64,000 bases of DNA from Natrinema marinum (GTDB taxonomy: Archaea > Halobacteriota > Halobacteria > Halobacteriales > Natrialbaceae). The notes below the pieces were generated by a model. It was not told where the DNA came from and searched no databases. It saw only the letters and a program-made list of their open reading frames with translations. The stretch covers positions 620,001 through 684,000 of the forward strand of contig NZ_CP100763.1 of assembly GCF_024296685.1 (NCBI RefSeq). The letters are read 5' to 3'. Of this stretch, positions 35,864 to 43,269 are shown in pieces. The position numbers and the translations under genes were made by a program. Position 1 is the stretch's first letter; each line of letters opens with the position of its first letter.

Positions 35864-35883
35864 ATTATTATGCAGTCGTTAGA
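35864..35883 (-). promoter_or_regulatory. shared promoter element, copy l (phosphohexomutase)
   Basis: On the minus strand: TCTAA, six bases (CGACTG), CATAATAAT, about 30 bp before the start codon at 35838, consistent with a leaderless transcript. It is the rightmost copy found. Confidence 0.65.
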
Positions 35884-36078
35884 CCGAGACGGGTGCCGTC
35901 TTTCGACACGCCCTCGAACCGCCAACCCGGTGGAGAGCCCTCGATACCCCTCGAGCCCGTCGTGTCGCCCGATACGGTGGCATCCGAGATAGCGGCAGGG
36001 CTGTCCGACAGGCGCGAGTACGGGTACGTGTTGCTCGCTATCGAGTTTTTATGCGCCCGCCCGTTCTTTTTCCGTCCG

Positions 36079-36216
36079 ATGACAGACGCAGTCGAAGACT
36101 ATCGGGAGGCGACCGAGTCGGACGAGCAGCGAGACGACGCCCATCTGGACGATATCGAGGAAGGTGCCGGCTGCACGGAAATCTGGGAACACCTCGCCGA
36201 GAAGCGCGCCGAGTGA
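36079..36216 (+). CDS. small acidic protein, 45 residues
   Basis: MTDAVEDYREATESDEQRDD begins a 45-residue, strongly acidic peptide ending EIWEHLAEKRAE. The start is preceded by a TATA-like stretch (GAGTTTTTATG at 36044-36054) about 30 bp upstream, which fits a leaderless gene. Composition and third-position GC agree with real coding sequence. The single Cys and the C-terminal EIWEHLAEKR give a conserved-looking end; I recall similar short proteins in haloarchaea but no function. Not part of a visible operon. Confidence 0.6.
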   Translation: MTDAVEDYREATESDEQRDDAHLDDIEEGAGCTEIWEHLAEKRAE

Positions 36217-36313
36217 GGCGGCCGACTTCGGTTCGCCGATTCGAGCGCTCGCCGATATCGCGGCGGCGTGACGGGAGTTTTATGCTCGAGAAGCCGACAC
36301 CTGTCGGCACAGG

Positions 36314-36871
36314 ATGCAAACGACCGTCGGGCGGGAAGCGGAGCGCGGGATCCGGTATGCTATTCTCGCCGTCTTCGTCGTCGGCGTTCGCCGGCGGAAT
36401 CCGGGCGCAGTCGTGAACGCAGTCGTCGCCCTCGCGGCGACGTATCTCCCCGGCGTGGCCGAACGACGGTACGACATCGAGTTCCAAGCCTGGCAGCGCG
36501 TCTATCTCCAGAGCGCGATGCTCACCCACGCCGTCGGTATGCTCGGCCCCTACGACGATGTCTGGTGGTGGGACCACCTCACGCACACCCACTCGGCGAC
36601 GCTGCTCGGCGGCGCCGTCTTCGCGGCGGCCCGTCGCCGCGGCCGCGATCCCCGCCCGCGGGTCGTCGCGATCGTCGCCGTTGCCGGCGTGCTCTGGGAG
36701 ATCGGCGAGTACGTCGTCCACACGGTCGCCGACTGGGTCGGCCTCGAGCCGCTGCTCGTCACCTACGGGCGGGCCGACACGCTGTTCGACCTCGTCTTCG
36801 ATCTCGTCGGCGCGTTGCTCGTCCTCGTCTTCGGCGATCGCGTCCTCGGCAACCTCGAGCCGGCCGAGTAG
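36314..36871 (+). CDS. DUF2238-like membrane protein
   Basis: 185 residues with about five membrane segments. It contains DVWWWDHLTHTHSATLLGGA in the middle and LWEIGEYVVHTVADWVG later, the combination of His, Asp and Glu in membrane-proximal helices that marks the DUF2238/YjdF-like family of integral membrane proteins. No activity is established for the family. A TATA-like GTTTTATGC is located about 30 bp upstream. Convergent with the thioesterase gene, with ends 26 bp apart. Confidence 0.75.
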   Translation: MQTTVGREAERGIRYAILAVFVVGVRRRNPGAVVNAVVALAATYLPGVAERRYDIEFQAWQRVYLQSAMLTHAVGMLGPYDDVWWWDHLTHTHSATLLGGAVFAAARRRGRDPRPRVVAIVAVAGVLWEIGEYVVHTVADWVGLEPLLVTYGRADTLFDLVFDLVGALLVLVFGDRVLGNLEPAE

Positions 36872-36897
36872 CGACCGGTCCCGTCGCGAGGGGCGGC

Positions 36898-37347
36898 TTA
36901 TTCGGACCGCTGTTCCTCGTTCGCGAGCGCGGCCCGACGAAGTCGCTCGCCCTTCTCGGTGCTGACCGTCAGGCTGGGCACGGTCGTCGGCTCGTTGTCG
37001 TCGTCGATCGCGACGTAGACGAAGTACGACTCCGTCGTCTGCTCGCGCTCGCGCGTCCGCAGGTCCTCGCGCTCGGTGAGCAGCCGCACCTTCACGCTCG
37101 AGGTGCCCGCGTCGTAGACGTAGGCGGTGATGTAGGCCGTGTCGCCCACGGCGATCGACCGCTCGAAGTTCATGCTTTCGACCCGAGCGGTGACGCAGGT
37201 CTCGCCCGAAAACCGCATGGCAGACATCGCCCCGACCTCGTCCATCCACTTCATGACGTTGCCGCCGTGGGCCGTCTCGAGCATGTTGGCGTGGTTGGGC
37301 TGGACCATCTCGCGGTTCTCGACGATCGTCTCCGTGAGATCCGTCAT
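36898..37347 (-). CDS. acyl-CoA thioesterase, hotdog fold
   Basis: 149 residues from the ATG at 37345-37347. The hotdog-fold BACH/YciA-type motif is HANMLETAHGGNVMKWMDEV, with the catalytic Asp in KWMDEVGAMSA and nearby Asn. The region RVESMNFERSIAVGD continues the fold, and an acidic and Arg-rich C-terminal tail closes the protein. It hydrolyses acyl-CoA to free acid and CoA in the cytoplasm; chain-length preference is unknown. Monocistronic. Confidence 0.88.
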   Translation of the reverse strand: MTDLTETIVENREMVQPNHANMLETAHGGNVMKWMDEVGAMSAMRFSGETCVTARVESMNFERSIAVGDTAYITAYVYDAGTSSVKVRLLTEREDLRTREREQTTESYFVYVAIDDDNEPTTVPSLTVSTEKGERLRRAALANEEQRSE

Positions 37348-37624
37348 TGCGCGACGTTTCCTCACACCGGCAATCAGTCTTGCTTTCGGCGCGTTCCCCA
37401 TCTCGCCTACGCGGCGGTCATCGGAGCCCTTCTGACCGCCTCCTCGCTGGCCTTCCCCCGGCGCGTCCACCGATACCGGCTCGCTCCCCGGCCGCCGTCC
37501 GATAGCGCAGCGGCGCGTCCGCCGCTCAACCCACCGTCGGCGGAGCGACCCCGCTCGAGTCGAAGTATTTTACGTCGGTTCCGGGTCCGATACTGGTAAA
37601 AGTCGCCGCCGAGTTGATCGGGTA

Positions 37625-39394
37625 ATGAGCGATGCAGGCGAGGCCGACGTGCCGGAGCCGCCAGCCCCACCCGACCGCGACCGCGGCTCCGTCGAAGTCC
37701 TCGGAACGGCACACGTCTCGCAGGCGAGCGTCGACGAAGTACGAGAAACGATCGAACGGGAGCGGCCGGACGTCGTCGCCGTCGAACTCGACGAGGGCCG
37801 CTACCGTCAGATGCAAGGCGGAACGCCCGACGACATCGAGGCGGAGGATCTCCTCTCGGGCAACACCGTCTTCCAGTTTCTGGCCTACTGGATGCTGTCG
37901 TACGTCCAGTCCCGACTCGGCGATCAGTTCGACATCGAACCCGGAGCCGACATGCGCGCCGCGATCGAGGCCGCCGAGGAACACGGCAGCGGCGTCGCGC
38001 TGGTCGATCGCGACATCCAGATCACGATCCAGCGGTTCTGGCGGCGCCTCTCCGTCACCGAGAAGCTGAAGATGATCGGCGGGCTCGCGCTGGGGATCAC
38101 CGATCCCCGGACGATCGGGCTCACCTTCGGTGCGATCGGCGGGATCGTCGTCGGCTTCCTCGTCGGCGCGTTTCTCGCTCCCTTGCTCGGATTCGGCGAT
38201 CTCCTGCTGGTCGGCGTCACCGCGCCGACGACGTTACAGTACGTCGGCGGCGGCGCGATCGGCGCGCTCGTCGGCGCGTTCGTCGGGTTGCTCTTTCTCC
38301 CGCCCCTCGAGTCCGCCGGGCGATACACCGGTGGCTATCTCTCCGGGTTCTCGATACGAGTCCTCGCCGGCGTGGGACTCGGGATCGCCGGCTGTCTCGC
38401 GCTGGTCGCGACCGACACCTTCGTCGGTCCGTTCACGGCGGGTGCCGCCGAGAGTGCCGGTATCTACGCGGTTCGGGGAACGACCGGCGTCCTCGCCGGG
38501 CTCGGGGTCGGCGTCTCGATCGGGGCCGTTCTCGGCCTCTTCCTCGAGGCCGTCGGCGGCGACGTCGAGGAGATCGACGAGATCGACATCGAAGAGATGA
38601 CCGACGGCGACGTCGTCGCCGCCATGATGGAGGAGTTCCGCCGCTTCAGCCCGCGGGGCGCGAACGCGCTGATCGACGAGCGCGACGCCTACATCGCACA
38701 CAACCTCCACGAGCTCCGCGAGCAGGGGTACGACGTGCTCGCCGTCGTCGGCGCGGGCCACAAGGCCGGCATCGAGCGCCACCTGCAGAATCCGGCCAAT
38801 ATTCCGTCGCTCGAGTCGCTGTCGGGTACGGCCTCCAGCCGCAGATTCTCGCCGCTGAAGATCGTCGGCTACCTGATCATGGTCGGCTTCCTGGCGTTTT
38901 TCTTCCTGCTGATTATGGCGGGAGTTCAGAACACGTTCCTGCTGAAGCTGTTCGTCGCCTGGTTCCTGTTCAACGGGATCTTCGCGTTCACGCTGGCGCG
39001 GCTGGCCGGCGCGCGCTGGACCAGCGCGGGCGTCGGCGGCGCGATCGCCTGGCTGACGAGCATCAACCCGCTGCTCGCGCCCGGCTGGTTCGCCGGCTAC
39101 GTCGAACTCAAACACCGGCCGGTCAACGTTCGCGACATCCAGACGCTAAACGAGATCGTCGGCGACACTGAACGGCCGATCGACGAAGCCATCGGGGCGA
39201 TGTTCGACGTGCCGCTGTTCCGGCTCATCATGATCGTTGCGCTGACGAACATCGGGAGCATGATCGCGACGGCGCTGTTCCCGTTCGTCGTGTTGCCGTG
39301 GCTCGCCCCCGAGATCGGCGGCGTCGACGCGCTCATGGGCGAACTGCTGCAGGGCGCGAGAAACAGCCTCGAGCTCCTCCGGGGACTGCTATGA
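37625..39394 (+). CDS. TraB/PrgY-family membrane protein
   Basis: 589 residues. The TraB domain (about 20-400) has LGTAHVSQASVDEVR at its start, VAVELDEGRYRQM, and the later VVGAGHKAGIERHL; the conserved GTAH, ELD and GxxH residues resemble TIKI/GumN-type metalloproteases. The domain is interrupted by a hydrophobic Gly-rich membrane block (about 155-310), and more helices fill the C-terminus (about 415-575). The family's activity in archaea is unproven; pheromone or peptide processing is known only for bacterial relatives. Its stop overlaps the start of the M50 protease gene (ATGA), so both act together in translation. Confidence 0.88.
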   Translation: MSDAGEADVPEPPAPPDRDRGSVEVLGTAHVSQASVDEVRETIERERPDVVAVELDEGRYRQMQGGTPDDIEAEDLLSGNTVFQFLAYWMLSYVQSRLGDQFDIEPGADMRAAIEAAEEHGSGVALVDRDIQITIQRFWRRLSVTEKLKMIGGLALGITDPRTIGLTFGAIGGIVVGFLVGAFLAPLLGFGDLLLVGVTAPTTLQYVGGGAIGALVGAFVGLLFLPPLESAGRYTGGYLSGFSIRVLAGVGLGIAGCLALVATDTFVGPFTAGAAESAGIYAVRGTTGVLAGLGVGVSIGAVLGLFLEAVGGDVEEIDEIDIEEMTDGDVVAAMMEEFRRFSPRGANALIDERDAYIAHNLHELREQGYDVLAVVGAGHKAGIERHLQNPANIPSLESLSGTASSRRFSPLKIVGYLIMVGFLAFFFLLIMAGVQNTFLLKLFVAWFLFNGIFAFTLARLAGARWTSAGVGGAIAWLTSINPLLAPGWFAGYVELKHRPVNVRDIQTLNEIVGDTERPIDEAIGAMFDVPLFRLIMIVALTNIGSMIATALFPFVVLPWLAPEIGGVDALMGELLQGARNSLELLRGLL

Positions 39395-40020
39395 GCTACC
39401 GACCCCAGCAGCAATCCGAGTCGGAACTCCAGTTCAGCGACCGGGAGCTTCGCGACCTGGCCATCGCGTGGCTCACGCTCAGCGTCGCCTTCGCGCTGCT
39501 GTTCGCGCCGGTCCACATGGGCGAGAGCGTCGGCTTCTTTCTGACGATGGTCGCGTTGAGCCTCGTCACGGTCGGCGTGTCCTTCCTGCTCCACGAGATC
39601 GCACACAAGATGGTCGCGATCGAGTTCGGCCAGCTCGCCGAGTTCCGCGCGGACTACCAGATGCTCTTCCTCGCGATCATGGGCGCGTTGATCGGATTTC
39701 TGGTCGCCGCGCCGGGTGCCGTCTACCACCGCGGCCAGATCACGACGCGGGAGAACGGGCTAATCGCGCTCGCGGGGCCGGTGACGAACCTCTTTCTCGC
39801 GCTGCTTTTCCTCCCGCTGATGATCTTTCCCGGCGTGTTGGGAGTCGTCGGCCAGATGGGGATCTGGATCAACTTCTTCCTCGCGGCGTTCAACATGATC
39901 CCCTTCGGCCCGCTGGACGGCAAGTCCGTCCTCGAGTGGCACAAGGGCGTCTTCGCGCTGGTCTTCGTCCCGAGCGTGGCGCTCGCGGCGTTCGTGATCT
40001 TCCGCGTCGGGCTGTTCTGA
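39391..40020 (+). CDS. site-2-protease-like M50 membrane metalloprotease
   Basis: 209 residues. The start at 39391 overlaps the TraB stop. About six membrane segments; zinc site HEIAHKM (HExxH) at about residues 66-72 and a distal Asp in MIPFGPLDGKSVLEW. It has no PDZ domain, like other short archaeal S2P proteins. Expected to cut membrane proteins within the bilayer. Coupling to a TraB-family protein suggests a two-protein membrane proteolysis unit, which is inference. Confidence 0.88.
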   Translation: MSYRPQQQSESELQFSDRELRDLAIAWLTLSVAFALLFAPVHMGESVGFFLTMVALSLVTVGVSFLLHEIAHKMVAIEFGQLAEFRADYQMLFLAIMGALIGFLVAAPGAVYHRGQITTRENGLIALAGPVTNLFLALLFLPLMIFPGVLGVVGQMGIWINFFLAAFNMIPFGPLDGKSVLEWHKGVFALVFVPSVALAAFVIFRVGLF

Positions 40021-40091
40021 CGAGTTCGTCGCCGCACCGTCGTCTCCGCCGGACCGGTGACCTTTTGCTCACCCCGAGAGGTCGTTCAGAC

Positions 40092-41084
40092 ATGACCGAT
40101 CCAGCGACCGATGCGGACGACGAACGGCTCACCTACGCCGAGACCGGCGTCGACATCGAGGCCAGCGAGGACGCGACCGCGGCGCTGCTCGAGGCCTTCG
40201 GCAGCGACCTGCGGACCGAGTATGCCGGCCTGATCGACATCGGCGACCGGTACCTGGCGCTGGCAACCGACGGCGTCGGCACGAAGCTGCTCGTCGCAGA
40301 AGCGATCGAGGACTTCTCGACGATCGGCATCGACTGCATCGCGATGAACGTCAACGATCTCGTTGCGGCCGGCGTCGAACCCGTCGCGTTCGTCGATTAC
40401 CTGGCGATCGACGAACCCGACGAGGAGCTGACCAACCAGATCGGCGAGGGGCTTGCGGTGGGGTTAGAACAAGCCGACCTCACGATGCTCGGCGGCGAGA
40501 CGGCGGTGATGCCCGAGGTCGTGAAAGGGTTCGACCTGGCCGGGACCTGCGCCGGGCTGGCGGAGAAAGACGACATCCTCGAGGGCGAGGCCGAAGTCGG
40601 CGACGCGCTCGTCGGCTTCCCCTCGAACGGCATCCACTCGAACGGCCTGACGCTGGCCCGTGAGGCCGCGACGCGGGAGCACGACTACACCGATCCGTTC
40701 CCGCTGGCCCCCGAGCGGACGATCGGCGAGGAACTGCTGCGCCCGACCCGGATCTACACCGATCTGCTCGAGCCGATGCGCGACCACGGCGTCCGCGCCG
40801 CGGCCCACGTCACGGGCGGCGGCTGGACGAACCTGCTGCGGATGGGCGAGCGCAAGTACACGATAGAAGATCCGCTGCCGGCCCAGCCGGTCTTCGAGTT
40901 CGTACAGGAGGAGGGCAACGTCACCGACGCGGAGATGCACCGCACGTTCAACATGGGAACCGGCTTCGTCGTCGCGGTGCCCGAGGAACGGGCCGACGAC
41001 CTCGTCGCGGAAACGGACGGACGGGTCATCGGCCGCGTCGAAGACGGGAACTCGGTCGAAATCCGCGGCCTCTCGCTGTCCTAA
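40092..41084 (+). CDS. purM: phosphoribosylformylglycinamidine cyclo-ligase
   Basis: AIR synthetase, closing the imidazole ring in purine synthesis (FGAM plus ATP to AIR). 330 residues, the normal length. Motifs: LTYAETGVDIEA at the start, LATDGVGTKLLVAEA, IDCIAMNVNDLVAAGVEPVA, LGGETAVMPEV, and GFPSNGIHSNGLTLAR. Cytoplasmic. A run of T (CCTTTTGC) about 30 bp before the ATG may be the TATA element. It converges on the macrodomain gene, with a 4-bp overlap of the two 3' ends. Confidence 0.96.
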   Translation: MTDPATDADDERLTYAETGVDIEASEDATAALLEAFGSDLRTEYAGLIDIGDRYLALATDGVGTKLLVAEAIEDFSTIGIDCIAMNVNDLVAAGVEPVAFVDYLAIDEPDEELTNQIGEGLAVGLEQADLTMLGGETAVMPEVVKGFDLAGTCAGLAEKDDILEGEAEVGDALVGFPSNGIHSNGLTLAREAATREHDYTDPFPLAPERTIGEELLRPTRIYTDLLEPMRDHGVRAAAHVTGGGWTNLLRMGERKYTIEDPLPAQPVFEFVQEEGNVTDAEMHRTFNMGTGFVVAVPEERADDLVAETDGRVIGRVEDGNSVEIRGLSLS

Positions 41085-41578
41085 CGTTCGGTCGCCGACC
41101 GCATCGCGTCGTACTCCGCGTCGCTGTAAGCGATCAGGCGAACGTCCGCGAGCGTTTCCGGCTCGTAGTTCCGGACCTCCTCGCCGATGATCTCGGCACC
41201 GTCCATCAAGTCGAAGCCGGCGACGCCACAGCCCAACGCCGGGACGACGATCGACTCACAGCCGAGGTCGTCGGCCCGCTCGAGCGCGTTGCGGGTTGCA
41301 TCGCGGATGCTCTCCGCCGTAGCCTGGCCGTCTCCGTAGTGGGGCATCGCCGCGGCGTGGATGACGTACTCGGCCTCGAGGTCGTAGGCGTCGGTGACCG
41401 CGACGGCACCGAGGTCGATTGGCCCCTTCTCCATCGCGGCGTCGTTGATCTCCTCGCCCGCGCCGCGACGGAGCGCGCCGGCGACGCCCGACCCCATTCG
41501 GAGGCTCGTGCCGGCGGCGTTGACGAGCGCGTCGGCGGACTGGTCGGCGATGTCGCCCTGAACGAAGCCGTACTCCAT
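41081..41578 (-). CDS. macrodomain protein (ADP-ribose binding)
   Basis: 165 residues from the ATG at 41576-41578. It is essentially one macrodomain: VQGDIADQSADALVNAAGTS at the start, RMGSGVAGALRRGAGEEI for the Gly-rich phosphate loop, AAAMPHYGDGQATAESI, and VVPALGCGVAGFD. Stand-alone macrodomains remove or bind ADP-ribose groups (O-acetyl-ADP-ribose or ADP-ribosylated proteins). Cytoplasmic. Its 3' end overlaps purM by four bases on the other strand. Confidence 0.92.
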   Translation of the reverse strand: MEYGFVQGDIADQSADALVNAAGTSLRMGSGVAGALRRGAGEEINDAAMEKGPIDLGAVAVTDAYDLEAEYVIHAAAMPHYGDGQATAESIRDATRNALERADDLGCESIVVPALGCGVAGFDLMDGAEIIGEEVRNYEPETLADVRLIAYSDAEYDAMRSATER

Positions 41579-41641
41579 ACGCGGAGCTTCCGGAGCGAGC
41601 ACAAAGAACCTGACCGTGACGACCGATCGTCGGGGTGAGGG

Positions 41642-41968
41642 TTAGTCGGCGCGGACCCACTCGTCGCTGGCGGGAGGGATCGCGATATCGGTGTTTGCGA
41701 CGCCGTAGAATTTCTCGCGGCCGATCGGCGTTCGGAGCCGCAGGACGCAGGTGTAGTTGGTTACCTCGAACGCGGTCACCGACCGCATGGAGCGTCGATG
41801 TGCGAGTTCGAAGCGCCGCGTTGCATCCGCTTCGACCGTCACGCGATTGCCGAGGGACCAGCTCAACGATTCGACGCGACTGGTATCGATGTCGAACAGC
41901 CGCGCGACCAGCTCCCGTCCTCGCCACCGACCGTTCGCACCCTGTGACCGGTTCTCGTGTGAACGCAT
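41642..41968 (-). CDS. conserved haloarchaeal protein, unknown function
   Basis: 108 residues from the ATG at 41966-41968; the frame extends upstream but loses haloarchaeal character there. It reads as a single small domain: RGRELVARLFDIDTSRVESL, then SLGNRVTVEADATRRFELAH, and a strand-rich end TNYTCVLRLRTPIGREKFYG. No membrane segment or known motif. It may be a small beta-sheet domain, perhaps nucleic-acid-binding given its relatively high Arg content, but I do not recognise the family. Confidence 0.65.
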   Translation of the reverse strand: MRSHENRSQGANGRWRGRELVARLFDIDTSRVESLSWSLGNRVTVEADATRRFELAHRRSMRSVTAFEVTNYTCVLRLRTPIGREKFYGVANTDIAIPPASDEWVRAD

Positions 41969-42144
41969 ATGATGATCGTTTCGGTCAATCGGGAAAAATG
42001 ATACTATCTTCGTGAGCACTCGAGCGCTAGCACGCAGTGGCCCTCGTGGTCGAACTCTCGGTGAGTCGCTCACGGGGAGGCCGTCTCACCGATAAGGGCA
42101 CGCTCCTGTTCCGGCCAGTCGCTCGAGCGACCGTTCTCGGGATC

Positions 42145-42158
42145 TTAGGCGGACCAAA
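42145..42158 (+). promoter_or_regulatory. DtxR/IdeR-like iron-box half site
   Basis: TTAGGCGGACCAAA: the left arm TTAGG matches the DtxR-family iron box, while the right arm is imperfect (CCAAA for CCTAA). It lies just upstream of the TATA-like CTTTTTAGAA (42161-42170) of the small gene at 42194. Confidence 0.45.
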
Positions 42159-42170
42159 ACCTTTTTAGAA

Positions 42171-42184
42171 TTAGGCCCACCTAA
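42171..42184 (+). promoter_or_regulatory. DtxR/IdeR-like iron box
   Basis: TTAGGCCCACCTAA has perfect 5-bp arms TTAGG and CCTAA around four bases, the shape of haloarchaeal DtxR/Idr-type operators. It lies between the TATA-like box and the start codon at 42194, where a bound repressor would block initiation. It is 26 bp downstream of the half site. Confidence 0.6.
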
Positions 42185-42193
42185 CTTCTCTTG

Positions 42194-42361
42194 ATGGAAG
42201 CACCCGCCCGCAGGGAGGATCGCAAATTCGAAGGTGAACCCGACGAACCGGCCGTGACCGTGACGAGCCACGAAACCCGTCCCGGAAAGATCGTCTTTAC
42301 CGAACGCGACAACAGCGACGGCTGGATCGCGACGGATCTCGCCGTCCAACTCGAGCGCTGA
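42194..42361 (+). CDS. small protein, 55 residues, DUF7331-like
   Basis: MEAPARREDRKFEGEPDEPA starts a 55-residue protein ending VFTERDNSDGWIATDLAVQL followed by Glu-Arg. The C-terminal ERDNSDGWIATD stretch is the part I recognise from short haloarchaeal proteins of unknown function (DUF7331-like). The TATA-like box at 42161-42170 is about 30 bp upstream and iron-box-like sites flank it, so it is probably leaderless and metal-regulated. The neighbouring gene is dpsA (convergent), which fits an iron theme. Confidence 0.75.
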   Translation: MEAPARREDRKFEGEPDEPAVTVTSHETRPGKIVFTERDNSDGWIATDLAVQLER

Positions 42362-42519
42362 CCGGGCCCGACTCTCACGATCGACTCGTCTCAGTGCCGA
42401 CCGTGAACTGTCGATAGCTATCTTCTCCGGCCGAAAAATCGTCTTCGCATCTGCGCTCGTCGACAGCCGTCGGCACGATTCGCCTTGTCAGTTCGTCGCC
42501 GACCGATCGAACCGGGCGG

Positions 42520-43065
42520 TTAGTGCGTTGCTTCGTCGAGGACGAGCGTGTCGTCTTCGAGGTAGTGTTCGAAGTGGTGGCCGTCTTCCTCTAACTGGAC
42601 GAGGATCTCGCGCAGGATCTCGGCGGTCGCGGGGTCACCGAGGTTCTCGGCGAGTTCGATGCTACCGCGCATCGACTGGATGATGTCGCCGTACATCTCG
42701 AGGTCGTTTTCGAACATCGTGCGGATGTCGTAGACGTCTTCGCCCTCAAACTCGACCGTGGCGCGTTCCTCCTGAGCCGCGGGGCCGGAGACGGGGACGC
42801 CGCCCAGCGCCTGTGCGCGCTCGGCGATGATGTCCGCGCCCTCCTCGACGTGTTCGTAGGCCTCCTCGAGGAACTTGTGAAGCGGGAGAAACTCCGCGCC
42901 CTCGACGACCCAGTGGTGTTTCTTGAGCTGATGGTAGAGGACGTAGGAGTTCGCCAGTTCGGTGTTTAGTGCCTCGACGATCTGCTCGGCTTTGTCCTGC
43001 TCGAGGCGAAGCGCGTTCTCTTCGACGGTGCCGGCCTGCTGACGAACGGTCTTTTGAGTACTCAT
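42520..43065 (-). CDS. dpsA: DNA-protecting ferritin-like protein DpsA
   Basis: 181 residues. Stores iron and oxidises Fe(II), protecting DNA under oxidative stress; forms a 12-subunit shell in characterised halobacterial DpsA. The four-helix bundle is evident: NTELANSYVLYHQLKKHHWV with the family His, FLEEAYEHVEEGADIIAERA with the ferroxidase acidic residues, and a late EDGHHFEHYLED. A TATA-like CTTTAAGTA (minus strand, 43091-43099) lies about 30 bp before the start, so the mRNA is probably leaderless. I see no perfect iron box in its own promoter. Confidence 0.95.
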   Translation of the reverse strand: MSTQKTVRQQAGTVEENALRLEQDKAEQIVEALNTELANSYVLYHQLKKHHWVVEGAEFLPLHKFLEEAYEHVEEGADIIAERAQALGGVPVSGPAAQEERATVEFEGEDVYDIRTMFENDLEMYGDIIQSMRGSIELAENLGDPATAEILREILVQLEEDGHHFEHYLEDDTLVLDEATH

Positions 43066-43136
43066 CCTATCTCGGAGTACACGCGCATTCTACTTAAAGC
43101 TTACCCAGTATGGAACATTTCTTTGCTAGCTCGAAA

Positions 43137-43155
43137 CTCAGATTCCTATACTGAG
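43137..43155. repeat. short inverted repeat before the aldehyde dehydrogenase gene
   Basis: CTCAG, nine bases, CTGAG, within the AT-richer divergent region between dpsA and the dehydrogenase. It could be an operator for either gene, but 5-bp arms are weak evidence. Confidence 0.3.
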
Positions 43156-43269
43156 AGTTTTACTTCCCGGTCCCGGTTTCAGAACGTGTTACCAAACGAC
43201 ACCCTCAAGAAAGCGTTTGTTTTTTCGAGGTCGAGTAAACATTTTCAACCTTCGACTCCAAGGGAGGGT

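Noticed and set aside
34213-36216. A very long open frame (667 codons) on the plus strand across the phosphohexomutase region
   Set aside because: It is the antisense shadow of the GC-rich mutase gene with Arg/Asp-rich translation. Only the last 46 codons, from the ATG at 36079, look like a real gene.
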